Positions 6,623 through 14,364 of a DNA stretch of 14,374 nucleotides are shown here, one piece after another. The stretch is from DATGQT01 sp033720695. GTDB lineage: Bacteria > Bacteroidota > Rhodothermia > Rhodothermales > Rubricoccaceae. A model generated the notes under the pieces. The model saw only the letters and a program-made list of their open reading frames with translations, did no database searches and was not told where the DNA came from. Within the stretch, counting starts at the first letter, position 1. Every line of letters begins with the position of its first letter. The stretch spans positions 1 through 14,374 of the forward strand of contig JAWWCA010000083.1 of assembly GCA_033720695.1 (NCBI GenBank), given 5' to 3'. The position numbers and the translations under genes are program-made.

Positions 6623-7687
6623 TCAACGCGGGGCCTCGCCCCCTGCGTGTGCCCCGTTGCCGGAGGCGCCGGGGGCGGCGGTGCCGGTGGCGGGATCGCC
6701 ACCGCCGAGGAGGAGCCCGCGGAGGTGGTCGGCGTGCTGGCGCGCGTCGGCGGCGCGCTGCGAGAGGCCCGTTCGGGGATCGGCCCCGGCGGCCATCTCC
6801 TCCAGGAGGTGGGCCCGCTCCTCCAGCGTCCGCAACGCGGCCCACAACGCCCGCTCGGTCTGCTCCTCCTGCTCGGCCAGGAGCGTCCGCGCCGTGTACC
6901 CGTGGCCGACGTGGCAGCGGTAGCGCTTCGGGACGGCGTCGTCCATCTGCCAGAGCGGTCCGCCGCACTCGGGGCAGCCGTAGGGGGCGGGGGTTCCGAT
7001 GCGGTCGTCAGCAGCCACGTTGCTCTCGGCTCGTTTCGCGATACGGGTCTCCATCACCACGTCGTCCGGCACCGCGACGGCAGCACGCGGCGCGGCCGCG
7101 GCGAGCTCGCGGAGGAGCCCGCCCATCCGGTGGACCGGCACGACGTGGTCGGGGGCGAGGTGGGCGAGCGCGTTCCGCGGCAGGTCCGGGTACGCCGCGT
7201 CGCCGGGCTCCTGGACGATGGCGACGCCGCCACAGCGCTGGATGGCGTCGAGCCCGGCCACGCCGTCGTCGAGGAGCCCGGAGAGGAGCACGCCCATCGC
7301 GCCCGACCCACACACGACGGCCGCCGAGCGGAACAGCGGGTCGATGGCCGGCCGCACGCGGTTCTCCTTCGGCCCCCGCACCACGCCGGCCCGGCCCACC
7401 GCCCCCGGCGCCGTCGGGGGGTCGACGAAGAGGTGGTGGTCCGGCGGCGCGACGTAGACGTGGCCGCGCCGGAGGGGCTCCCCGTCTTCGGCGAGCGCGA
7501 CGGGGAGCGGGCTCGCCCGGTCGAGGAGCGCCGCGTGCCGCCCCTCCGCCTCGGCCGCCACGTGGAGCACGACGAGGATGGCGGCCGGGAACCCAGCGTC
7601 GAGCTGGACGAGGAGCGACGAGGTGGCGTCGAGGCCGCCGGCGGAGGCGCCGACGACGAGGCAATCGCGCGTGGGACGAGGGGCCAT
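6623..7687 (-). CDS. Stand-alone CheB-type methylesterase with C-terminal zinc-ribbon-like region
   Basis: CheB methylesterases remove methyl groups from glutamate esters (and deamidate glutamine) on chemoreceptors. Residues 8-195 form the CheB catalytic domain, with nucleophile S15 in VGASAGG, H42 in LHV and an aspartate at 140/141 in GLLDDGVAG. That last motif differs from the usual GMGxDGA: the glycines and the alanine are partly replaced. No receiver domain precedes it, so it is not controlled by CheA phosphorylation in the usual way. Residues 238-262 carry CPEC ... CHVGH, a probable zinc site (C238, C241, C258, H262), followed by a helix rich in Glu and Arg (272-325) and a Gly/Ala/Pro tail. 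This architecture is a known CheB-like subfamily outside chemotaxis operons. It is divergent from the giant CheB/CheR kinase, and no chemoreceptor is nearby. A 5-bp hairpin abuts its ATG. Confidence 0.85.
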   Translation of the reverse strand: MAPRPTRDCLVVGASAGGLDATSSLLVQLDAGFPAAILVVLHVAAEAEGRHAALLDRASPLPVALAEDGEPLRRGHVYVAPPDHHLFVDPPTAPGAVGRAGVVRGPKENRVRPAIDPLFRSAAVVCGSGAMGVLLSGLLDDGVAGLDAIQRCGGVAIVQEPGDAAYPDLPRNALAHLAPDHVVPVHRMGGLLRELAAAAPRAAVAVPDDVVMETRIAKRAESNVAADDRIGTPAPYGCPECGGPLWQMDDAVPKRYRCHVGHGYTARTLLAEQEEQTERALWAALRTLEERAHLLEEMAAGADPRTGLSQRAADARQHADHLRGLLLGGGDPATGTAAPGASGNGAHAGGEAPR

Positions 7688-7749
7688 GCGGATGCTCCGC
7701 AGCAGGGAAAGAGGCAGGGACTCGGGCAGGCGGGAACCGCGCCGCCCGC

Positions 7750-7780
7750 TTGGGATCGGATCGGGGCCCGTCTATATTCA
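7750..7780 (+). promoter_or_regulatory. Candidate Bacteroidota-type promoter for the CheB/CheR kinase
   Basis: TTG at 7750-7752 and TATATTCA at 7773-7780 are 20 bp apart. This resembles the Bacteroidota primary sigma factor pattern, TTG then TAnnTTTG; the last two bases differ. It stands out as the most AT-rich patch in this GC-rich divergent region. It would give a leader of about 110 bases before the ATG at 7900. The reverse strand (GAATATAGAC) could also serve the divergent cheB-like gene. Confidence 0.45.
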
Positions 7781-7786
7781 GTCTGC

Positions 7787-7861
7787 CCGTCTACCGAGAC
7801 GGACGGATGGACGAACACGTCGTTGGTTAGAGCGAGGCGGAGGGCCGCCCCTCGCTGAACC
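7787..7861 (+). promoter_or_regulatory. Two hairpins in the leader of the CheB/CheR kinase
   Basis: The first is CCGTCT-ACCG-AGACGG at 7787-7802, a perfect 6-bp stem with a four-base loop. The second spans 7825-7861: GGTT pairs with AACC at the base, then AGCGA with TCGCT, and GGCGG with CCGCC around AGGG, with small bulges. Both lie between the candidate promoter and the start codon. No known riboswitch family is recognisable. They may affect mRNA stability or translation. Confidence 0.35.
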
Positions 7862-7899
7862 GACGCTTCCCCGCGAAGATCCCGCACCCTCTCGCCGCG

Positions 7900-10800
7900 A
7901 TGTCCCGACCCCACGACGAGGAGTCGCAGCCTGCCCCGGGCCCCCCGGAGGGCCCCGCCCTCCCGGCCCGACCCGACCCACACCCCCGCGGCTCGCCGGG
8001 GGCGAGGGGGGACGGCGCTGCGGAGGAGGAGGTCCTAGCCGGGGAGGAAGCCGCCGCCGAGACGGCGACGGCGCGTGACGACGGCCCGCAGCCGCTGCCG
8101 TTCCCCGTCGTCGGCATCGGGGCCTCGGCCGGTGGCCTCGACGCGCTCCGGCGCTTCTTCGAGGGGCTCCCGGACGCGCCGGGCATGGCCTTCATCATCA
8201 TCCAGCACCTCTCGCCCGACCACGAGAGCCAGCTCGCCGAGCTGATCCAGACCCACACCGGCCTCGCCGTGGCGCAGGTGGCCGGCGTCCAGGAGGTCCA
8301 GCCGGACCACGTCTACGTCATCCCGCCGGGCAAGAGCCTCCGCATCCGCGGCGGCCGCCTCGAGCTCTCCGAGCCCGCCCGCCCGCGCGGCCACCGCGCC
8401 CCCATCGACCTCTTCTTCCGGTCCCTCGCCTCGGACCAGGCCGGGAACGCGGCCGTCGTCGTGCTCTCGGGCACCGGCAGCGACGGCGCGCTCGGGCTCA
8501 AGGCCGTCAAGGAGGCCGGCGGCCTCACGCTCGCGCAAGACCCCGACGACGCCGAGTACGACGGGATGCCCAAGAGCGCCGTCCGCACCGGGCTCGTGGA
8601 CGTGGCCGCCGCCGCCGACGTCCTCGGGCGGCGCCTCGCGGAGATCCACCAGCACGCTGCGCGGCTCCCGCTCCCCCCCCGCACCGAGGCGGGCGAGGAG
8701 ACCGAGGAAGCCCTGCTCTCGGAGGTGTTCGCGATCCTCCGCGACCGCACCGGCCACGACTTCTCCAGCTACAAGCGCTCGACGGTCAACCGCCGGATCG
8801 GACGGCGCATCCAGGTCCACGCCCTCCCCGGCCTCGCCGCCTACGTCGAGCGCCTCCGCGCCGACCCCGAGGAGTCCGACGCCCTCCTCCGCGACCTCCT
8901 CATCTCGGTCACGTCGTTCTTCCGCGACCCCGAGGCCTTCGCCGCGCTCGAGGCCGAGCTGCCGCGGATCTTCGCCGAGAAGGGCGCCGCCGACAGCGTC
9001 CGCGCGTGGGTGCCGGGCTGCGCCACGGGCGAGGAGGCGTACTCCGTCGCCATGCTCCTGTGCGAGCACGCGAGCGCGCTCCCCCACCCGCCCTCGCTCC
9101 AGGTCTTCGCCACCGACATCGACGAGGACGCGCTCGCCGTGGCGCGCGAGGGGCTCTACCCCGAGACCGTCGCCGCCGACGTGACGCCGGACCGGCTCCG
9201 GGAGTTCTTTCAGGCCGAGGGGAGCGGGTACCGCGTCAAGAAGGCCATCCGCGAGGTCATCCTGTTCGCCCCACACAACCTCGTCAAGAGCCCCCCGTTC
9301 TCGCGGCTCGACCTCGTGAGCTGCCGGAACCTCCTGATCTACCTCCAGCGGGGCATCCAGGGCCAGGTCTTCGAGGTGTTCCACTACGCCCTCCGGCCCG
9401 GCGGCCTCCTCTTCCTCGGCTCCTCCGAGAACGTGGACGGCGTCACGGGCGACTTCGTGGCCCTCGACAAGAAGCACCGCGTGTTCCGCCGGGACAACGC
9501 CTCGTCGGCGCTCCCGCGCCTGCCCTACCTCCCGCTCACCGTCCCCGAGCCCATCCCGTCGCGGGCGGCGTACGCGGAGCCGCCCGCGGCCGTCGAGGAC
9601 GGGCCCGCTCTGGAGCGGCGCTACGCCGCCCACACGCTGGAGCAGCACGCCCCGCCGCGGCTCCTCGTCAACCGCCGCTACGAGCTCACGCACGCCTTCG
9701 GCGACGCCGGGCGGTTTCTCGCTGAGCGCGAGGGGCGTGTGACGCAGGAGGTGCTCCAGCGCGTGCCCGACGCCCTCCGCCCCGACCTCCGGACGGCGCT
9801 CTACGCCGCCGCCGAGCGCGACGAGGCCACGACCTCCCGCTTCATCCGCCTCGGCGGGCCCGACGGCACGCCGGGCCCCGTCGTCCGCCTCCGCGTCGCC
9901 CCCCTCAACGACGAGGCCCTCGACGGCCTCATCGAGGTGGTCTTCGAGGTGTACGAGGACGACGCCCTCGCGGCCGTGGGCGCCGCCGCCACCGCCAGCG
10001 ACGGGACCGACCCCCTCGTGGCCCGGCTCGAGGAGGAGCTCGAGGCCACGCGCCGCCGCCTCCAGGTGGCCATGGAGGAGCACGAGACGAGCAACGAGGA
10101 GCTGCGCGCGAGCAACGAGGAGCTCCAGAGCATGAACGAGGAGCTCCAGAGCACGGCCGAGGAGCTGGAGACGGGGAAGGAGGAGCTCCAGAGCATGAAC
10201 GAGGAGCTCATCACGGTCAACCAGGAGCTCAAGACGAAGATCGAGGAGCTCGGCCGGGCCTACTCCGACCTCCAGAACCTCATGGCGGCCACGCAGATCG
10301 CCACCGTCTTCCTCGACCGCAACCTCCGCATCAAACGCTACACCCCCCGCGCCGCCGAACTCTTCCACGTCATCCCCTCCGACGTCGGCCGCCCGTTCGA
10401 GCACGTCACCCACCGCCTCGACGCCGTCGACGTCCCCGCCCTCGCCCGCCGCGTGCTCGACACCCTCGTGCCCGCAGAGCAGGAGGTCTGCGACCACGAC
10501 CGGGGCTGGCACCTCCTCCGGGTCTTCCCCTACCGGACGGTCGAGGACCAGATCGACGGCGTGGTCGTGACGCTCGTCGAGGTCACGGCGTTGAAGGAAG
10601 CCGAGGACGAGCTCGCCGCGCGCGTGGAGCAGCAGGCCGCCGTGGCCGCGCTCGGCCAGCGCGCCATCAGCGGGATCCCCCTCGACGCCCTCTTCGACGA
10701 GGCGTGCCGCCTCGTCGCCGACGTGCTCGGCGACGACTACTGCAAGGTGCTGGAGCTGACTCGCGACGGCGCCGACCTCCTCCTCCGCGCCGGCACCGGC

Positions 10801-12738
10801 TGGAAGGAGGGCTACGTCGGCACCGCGACCGTGCCCAACGACACCAGGTCGCAGGCGGGCTACACCCTCCAGGCCACCGACCCGGTCCTCGTCGAGGACG
10901 TGGCCGAGGAGCAGCGGTTCACCGCGCCGACGCTGCTCACCGAGCACGACGTGGTGAGCGGGATGAGCGCGCCGCTCTCCGGCCCGGACGGGCCGTGGGG
11001 CGTGCTCGGCACCCACCACACCGAGCGCCGCACGTTCGTCGAGGACGACGCCCGCTTCCTCCAGGCGATCGCCCACGTCCTCAGCGAGGCGATCCGCCGC
11101 GACGCCACCGAGGCGGCCCTGCGCCAGAGCGAGGCCGAGAACCGCGAGCACCTCCAGGAGATCGAGGCCATCTACGAGACGGCCCCGGTCGGGATGGCCT
11201 TCCTCGACCCCGAGCTCCGCTACCGCCGCATCAACAAGCGCCTCGCCGACATCAACGGGAAGCCCGTCGAGGAGCACCTCGGCCAGCCCGTCCGGGAGGT
11301 GCTGCCCCAGCTCGCCGACAAGCTCGAGCCGCTCCTCCAGAAGATCATGGAGACCGGCGAGGGCGTCCACGACGTCGAGCTCCACGGCCACACCGCCGCC
11401 TTCCCCGACGAGGAGCGGGTGTGGCTGACGAGCTACGTGCCCGTCTACGACGAGGCGGGCGAGATCGAGGGGCTCAACGCCGTCGTCCGCGACATCACCG
11501 ATCGGAAGCGGACCGAGGAGGCGCTGGCGAGGAGTCGGGACGCGCTCTCGCAGGAGCAGGCCCGCCTCGAAGCGATCCTCCAGCAGCTCCCCGTCGGCGT
11601 CATCATCGCCGACGCGCCCGACGCCCGCCTCCTCTTCACGAACGACGCGGCCCGCCGCCTCGTGGAGGGCGTGTCGTTGTGGGGCGAGCACGGCGACGCC
11701 TTTGACCGGTGGATCCCGCACCGCCACGACGGCACGCCCTACCCCGAGGACGAGCTCCCCATGGTACGGGTCGTTCGCGACGGCGAGGTCATCGAGGGCG
11801 AGGAGAACCTGTTCCGCCGCCCCGATGGCTCGTGGCTCCGGCTCCGGCTCTACGCTGGCCCCGTCCGCGACACCGAGGGCACCATCATCGCGGGCGTGGT
11901 CGCGTTCGAGGACGTGACGAGTCAGCAGGAGACCCTGGAGGCGCTCGCCTCGCTCACCGGGACGCTCGAGGAGCGGGTGAGCGAGCGGACGGAGCAGGTC
12001 CGCGCCCTCTCCTCGGCGCTCTCCATGGCCGAGCAACACGAGCGCGCCCGGCTCGCGCAGGTGCTCCACGACGACCTCCAACAGGTGCTCTATGGCCTCC
12101 GGCTCCGGCTCCGGGAGCACCTCGAAGCGGGCGGGACGGGCCGCGCCACGGCCGCTCCTCCCGCCGGGGGCGAGGGCGATACGGAGGGGCTCCTCTACGC
12201 CGATTCGCTCCTCGACCAGGCGCTTCGCATCACGCGCACGTTGACGCTCGACCTCAAGCCCCCCGTGCTCTCGGCTGAGGGGTTCGAGACCTCGCTCTCG
12301 TGGCTCGCCCAGCACATGTACGAGACCTACGGCCTCGACGTCGGCGTCAACGTGCAGTCCCCGGTCCAGCTCTCCGACCGCCACCTCCACGTCCTCCTCT
12401 TCCAGCTCGTCCGCGAGCTCCTCTTCAACGTCGTCAAGCACGCCGAGGTGGAGGAGGCCGAGGTGACGGTGGGGATCGAGGACGCGACCGGCGGCGCGGC
12501 CCGGCTCCGCGTCGCGGTCGAGGACCAGGGGCGCGGGTTCGACGCGAGCGCATTCGCGGCCGAGGCCGTGGACGCGAGGCGGTCTGGCTTCGGGCTCTAC
12601 AGCGTCAAGGAGCGGCTTGCACTTCTTGGCGGCCACATGGATATTACATCGTCGCCTGGGACGGGGACCCGCGTGCTCCTCACCCTCCCGCTCGACGGCC
12701 TTTCCTCTCCCGACTCCTCTCCAACGGCCGACCTCTAA
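7900..12738 (+). CDS. CheB-CheR-PAS-GAF-PAS-PAS hybrid sensor histidine kinase
   Basis: A 1612-residue cytosolic signalling protein with no membrane segments. Domain order: a disordered Pro/Gly/Ala head (1-66); CheB methylesterase (67-255; S76 in GASAGG, H103 in IQHLS, D195 in GTGSDGALG); CheR methyltransferase (about 272-530; TSFFRDPEAF 338-347, SAM-binding PGCATGEEAYS 372-382, ATDID 404-408, CRNLLIY 475-481). Then come a linker domain (570-690), a heptad coiled coil (731-784), PAS (786-900), GAF (910-1066), PAS (1083-1206) and PAS (1220-1345). The kinase core is HisKA_3-like with phospho-acceptor H1390 in ARLAQVLHDDLQQ, and an ATPase domain with N1510, DQGRGF (1542-1547) and GFGLYSVKERL (1563-1573). 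Both methyl-transfer halves keep their catalytic residues. It likely phosphorylates the adjacent regulator, 13 bp downstream. No receptor, CheA or CheW is nearby. The ATG at 7900 is favoured; the head is variable, so a later start cannot be excluded. Confidence 0.93.
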   Translation: MSRPHDEESQPAPGPPEGPALPARPDPHPRGSPGARGDGAAEEEVLAGEEAAAETATARDDGPQPLPFPVVGIGASAGGLDALRRFFEGLPDAPGMAFIIIQHLSPDHESQLAELIQTHTGLAVAQVAGVQEVQPDHVYVIPPGKSLRIRGGRLELSEPARPRGHRAPIDLFFRSLASDQAGNAAVVVLSGTGSDGALGLKAVKEAGGLTLAQDPDDAEYDGMPKSAVRTGLVDVAAAADVLGRRLAEIHQHAARLPLPPRTEAGEETEEALLSEVFAILRDRTGHDFSSYKRSTVNRRIGRRIQVHALPGLAAYVERLRADPEESDALLRDLLISVTSFFRDPEAFAALEAELPRIFAEKGAADSVRAWVPGCATGEEAYSVAMLLCEHASALPHPPSLQVFATDIDEDALAVAREGLYPETVAADVTPDRLREFFQAEGSGYRVKKAIREVILFAPHNLVKSPPFSRLDLVSCRNLLIYLQRGIQGQVFEVFHYALRPGGLLFLGSSENVDGVTGDFVALDKKHRVFRRDNASSALPRLPYLPLTVPEPIPSRAAYAEPPAAVEDGPALERRYAAHTLEQHAPPRLLVNRRYELTHAFGDAGRFLAEREGRVTQEVLQRVPDALRPDLRTALYAAAERDEATTSRFIRLGGPDGTPGPVVRLRVAPLNDEALDGLIEVVFEVYEDDALAAVGAAATASDGTDPLVARLEEELEATRRRLQVAMEEHETSNEELRASNEELQSMNEELQSTAEELETGKEELQSMNEELITVNQELKTKIEELGRAYSDLQNLMAATQIATVFLDRNLRIKRYTPRAAELFHVIPSDVGRPFEHVTHRLDAVDVPALARRVLDTLVPAEQEVCDHDRGWHLLRVFPYRTVEDQIDGVVVTLVEVTALKEAEDELAARVEQQAAVAALGQRAISGIPLDALFDEACRLVADVLGDDYCKVLELTRDGADLLLRAGTGWKEGYVGTATVPNDTRSQAGYTLQATDPVLVEDVAEEQRFTAPTLLTEHDVVSGMSAPLSGPDGPWGVLGTHHTERRTFVEDDARFLQAIAHVLSEAIRRDATEAALRQSEAENREHLQEIEAIYETAPVGMAFLDPELRYRRINKRLADINGKPVEEHLGQPVREVLPQLADKLEPLLQKIMETGEGVHDVELHGHTAAFPDEERVWLTSYVPVYDEAGEIEGLNAVVRDITDRKRTEEALARSRDALSQEQARLEAILQQLPVGVIIADAPDARLLFTNDAARRLVEGVSLWGEHGDAFDRWIPHRHDGTPYPEDELPMVRVVRDGEVIEGEENLFRRPDGSWLRLRLYAGPVRDTEGTIIAGVVAFEDVTSQQETLEALASLTGTLEERVSERTEQVRALSSALSMAEQHERARLAQVLHDDLQQVLYGLRLRLREHLEAGGTGRATAAPPAGGEGDTEGLLYADSLLDQALRITRTLTLDLKPPVLSAEGFETSLSWLAQHMYETYGLDVGVNVQSPVQLSDRHLHVLLFQLVRELLFNVVKHAEVEEAEVTVGIEDATGGAARLRVAVEDQGRGFDASAFAAEAVDARRSGFGLYSVKERLALLGGHMDITSSPGTGTRVLLTLPLDGLSSPDSSPTADL
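10090..10251 (+). repeat. 21-bp tandem heptad repeats coding the kinase coiled coil
   Basis: Residues 731-784 of the kinase are about eight 7-residue units of the type S-N-E-E-L-x-S. An identical 30-bp block occurs at 10117-10146 and 10180-10209, 63 bp (three units) apart, so the repetition is at the DNA level as well as the protein level. The heptads form the rigid coiled coil between the methyl-transfer and sensory parts, a hallmark of CheB/CheR-PAS fusions. Confidence 0.8.
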
Positions 12739-12751
12739 CGGCCCGTCCACC

Positions 12752-13402
12752 ATGGCGCACCGCATCTTCCTCGTCGAAGACCACCCCGTCATGCAGGAGG
12801 GCTACGCCCGCCTGCTCAACCGCGAGGCCGACTTCGAGCTCTGCGGCCAGGCCGAGTCCGGGACCGACGCCCTCCAGGCCATCCCGGCCGCCGACCCCGA
12901 CCTCGCCATCGTCGACCTCTCGATCCCGGGGATGAACGGGCTCGACCTCCTCAAGCAGCTCCGCGTCATCACGCCCGAGCTCCCGTGCCTCGTGGTGACG
13001 GCGCACAGCGAGGCGCTCTACGCCGAGCGCGCGCTGCGGGCCGGCGCCCGGGGCTTCCTCAACAAGGACGCCCCCCCCTCCGAGGTGGTCACCGCCGTCC
13101 GCACCGTCCTCCGGGGCGAGCGCTACCTCTCGCCCGAGCTGCGCGAGCGGCTCGCGCAGCAGTCGGGCTCCAACGACGCGCCGCCCTCCCCGCTCGAGGT
13201 GCTCTCGGACCGCGAGCTCGAGGTGTTCGAGCACTTCGGCCGCGGGCTGTCCACCACGCAGACGGCCGATGCCCTGTTCATCAGCCCGAAGACCGTCGAG
13301 ACCCACCGCGCCAACATCAAGCGGAAGCTCGGGCTCGACCGGGCCAACGAGGTCATCCAGCGCGCGACGCTCTGGGTCGAGTCCCTCGACACCTCCGACT
13401 GA
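12752..13402 (+). CDS. NarL/LuxR-family response regulator
   Basis: A 216-residue transcription regulator. Receiver domain 1-120: acidic pocket E9-D10, phospho-acceptor D55 in IVDLSIPG, T83 in VVTAHS and K105 in LNKDAP, all conserved. The C-terminal LuxR-type helix-turn-helix (150-210) has LSDRELEVFEHFGRG, ISPKTVETHRANIKRKLG and a trailing helix. The ATG at 12752 gives the standard MxxRIFLVEDHP start; the frame is open to 12617 inside the kinase gene but that extension does not look like protein. The gene begins 13 bp after the kinase stop. The kinase is of the HisKA_3 type, the class that normally pairs with NarL-type regulators, so partnership is well supported. Its target genes are not evident; no matching binding sites were recognised. 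Confidence 0.94.
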   Translation: MAHRIFLVEDHPVMQEGYARLLNREADFELCGQAESGTDALQAIPAADPDLAIVDLSIPGMNGLDLLKQLRVITPELPCLVVTAHSEALYAERALRAGARGFLNKDAPPSEVVTAVRTVLRGERYLSPELRERLAQQSGSNDAPPSPLEVLSDRELEVFEHFGRGLSTTQTADALFISPKTVETHRANIKRKLGLDRANEVIQRATLWVESLDTSD

Positions 13403-13426
13403 GCGCCTACCGACGGGCGGCAACCA

Positions 13427-13460
13427 CGGCGCCCCGCCTGGGTGACGAGCCGGGGCGCCG
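13427..13460 (+). terminator. Terminator-like hairpin after the response regulator
   Basis: CGGCGCCCCG (13427-13436) and CGGGGCGCCG (13451-13460) form a perfect 10-bp stem with a 14-base loop, 24 bp past the regulator stop. The following CGTGTTCCAG has no T-run, so this is a terminator-like or mRNA-protecting structure rather than a textbook intrinsic terminator. Confidence 0.6.
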
Positions 13461-13722
13461 CGTGTTCCAGAAGGGCAGGGAGAACGGAGAGACGTGCGGT
13501 AGAGAGGGGCGGAGCGCTCGGCAGCCGGCGGTTGATCGAGCAGGCGTGTGTAGAGTCGCCAGACTCCCGGGCGCCACGGCAGAGAGAGAGGGGGCCGTAG
13601 GCCCGGCGCCACCCCGGGGGGAGGCAGGCAGAGCGGCGGCGTCGAAGCCGCACCCGCAACGTAGGCGCCCGGCGGCGTTCTCCGCCATCGGGGCAACCTC
13701 CAGTCTTCGGCACCCTCCGGCT
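13461..13722. other. Non-coding stretch between convergent genes
   Basis: With the hairpin, about 320 bases separate the two convergent stops at 13402 and 13723. I see no gene here that I can support. It holds a small GGGCC-GTA-GGCCC-type hairpin near 13591-13603 and several GGCGCC palindromes, which are also common elsewhere in this GC-rich sequence. Short open frames on either strand have no recognisable protein character. Confidence 0.5.
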
Positions 13723-14181
13723 TTAGCGCGCCGCCGCGGGGCCTCTCCCGGCGGGGGGGTCTCCGTGCTCCATGGCCTCCATCTCGTCGTGGTCGAGCCA
13801 GGCGAGGACGTGGCAGAGCAGCGCGCTCGGGACGCGCGGGGCGAGCGCCTGGAGCGCCCGGCCCGGCTCCGTCAGCCAGACGTCCTCCGACGCCCCGGCG
13901 CGGTCGCGCTCGACGAGCCCCTTCCCCACCATCGACACCACCCACGCCGTCGCCATCGTCTCCGTGACGCGGAGGCGCGACGCGATGCTGGGAAGCGGGC
14001 GGCCGTCGCGCTCCCAGAGCAGGGCGAGGACGAGGTACTCCTGGCGCCGGAGCTGGAGCCGACGCAGCAGCGGCTCATAGGCCTGCGACAGCCGCCGCGC
14101 CGTCGCCTGGAGCGAGCGGACGGTGCGGAGCGAGGGGTCGGGGGAGCGCAGGGAGCGAGCGGAGGCGGGCGGGACCATCAT
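13723..14181 (-). CDS. MarR-family transcriptional regulator
   Basis: A 152-residue winged-helix protein. An N-terminal dimerisation helix (20-42) is followed by QEYLVLALLWERDGRPLP (47-64), the recognition region IASRLRVTETMATAWVVSMVGKGLVERD (66-93), a wing around 94-106 and LTEPGRAL (103-110), then a C-terminal dimerisation helix. This is the MarR/OhrR layout. The peroxide-sensing N-terminal cysteine of OhrR is absent in this form; the only cysteine is C123. I chose the first ATG of the pair at 14181/14178 because it gives a typical MarR length and the CACCTCCGCCC leader seen at other starts here. An ATG at 14208 would add nine residues including a cysteine. It is convergent with the response regulator, and its regulated partner gene is outside the window or absent. 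Confidence 0.8.
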   Translation of the reverse strand: MMVPPASARSLRSPDPSLRTVRSLQATARRLSQAYEPLLRRLQLRRQEYLVLALLWERDGRPLPSIASRLRVTETMATAWVVSMVGKGLVERDRAGASEDVWLTEPGRALQALAPRVPSALLCHVLAWLDHDEMEAMEHGDPPAGRGPAAAR

Positions 14182-14308
14182 GGGCGGAGGTGGAAAGCAT
14201 GTGTCCATCCTAACCCCACTTCCTCCCATGCCCCATCGGGGGAACCCGCAATGCCCCCACCAGAGCGAGGAATACGAGTTCTCCTGAACGAGCGCGGCGC
14301 GCCCCCGC

Positions 14309-14364
14309 GGGGGGGGGGGGGGCCCCCGGGCCACAGCCCGGGGAGGGGCACGCGGGGGGGGGGG
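14309..14364. other. Poly-G tracts at the window end
   Basis: Fourteen G in a row (14309-14322) and eleven G (14354-14364), separated by C/G-rich sequence. No other run this long occurs in the window. This looks like low-quality sequence at a contig end. If real, it would be a strong G-quadruplex candidate upstream of the MarR gene. Confidence 0.6.

Noticed and set aside
6582..6968. N-terminal extension of the TPR protein
   Set aside because: It overlaps the cheB-like gene on the same strand and is Arg/Pro-rich, whereas the ATG at 6581 opens a clean signal peptide.
12617..12751. N-terminal extension of the response regulator
   Set aside because: It lies inside the kinase reading frame's 3' end; the receiver domain starts properly at the ATG at 12752.
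8035..12792. A 1585-codon open frame on the minus strand opposite the kinase gene
   Set aside because: Its codons lie exactly opposite the kinase codons, so it would be broken only by sense TTA, CTA or TCA. The GC-rich kinase gene uses none of these after the CTA at 8035. The translation is a low-complexity mix of Glu, Val, Leu, Arg and Gly with no family features.
13427..13675. Five GGCGCC palindromes in the intergenic stretch as a binding-site cluster
   Set aside because: The word is also frequent in the nearby coding regions of this GC-rich sequence, and two of the five belong to one hairpin.
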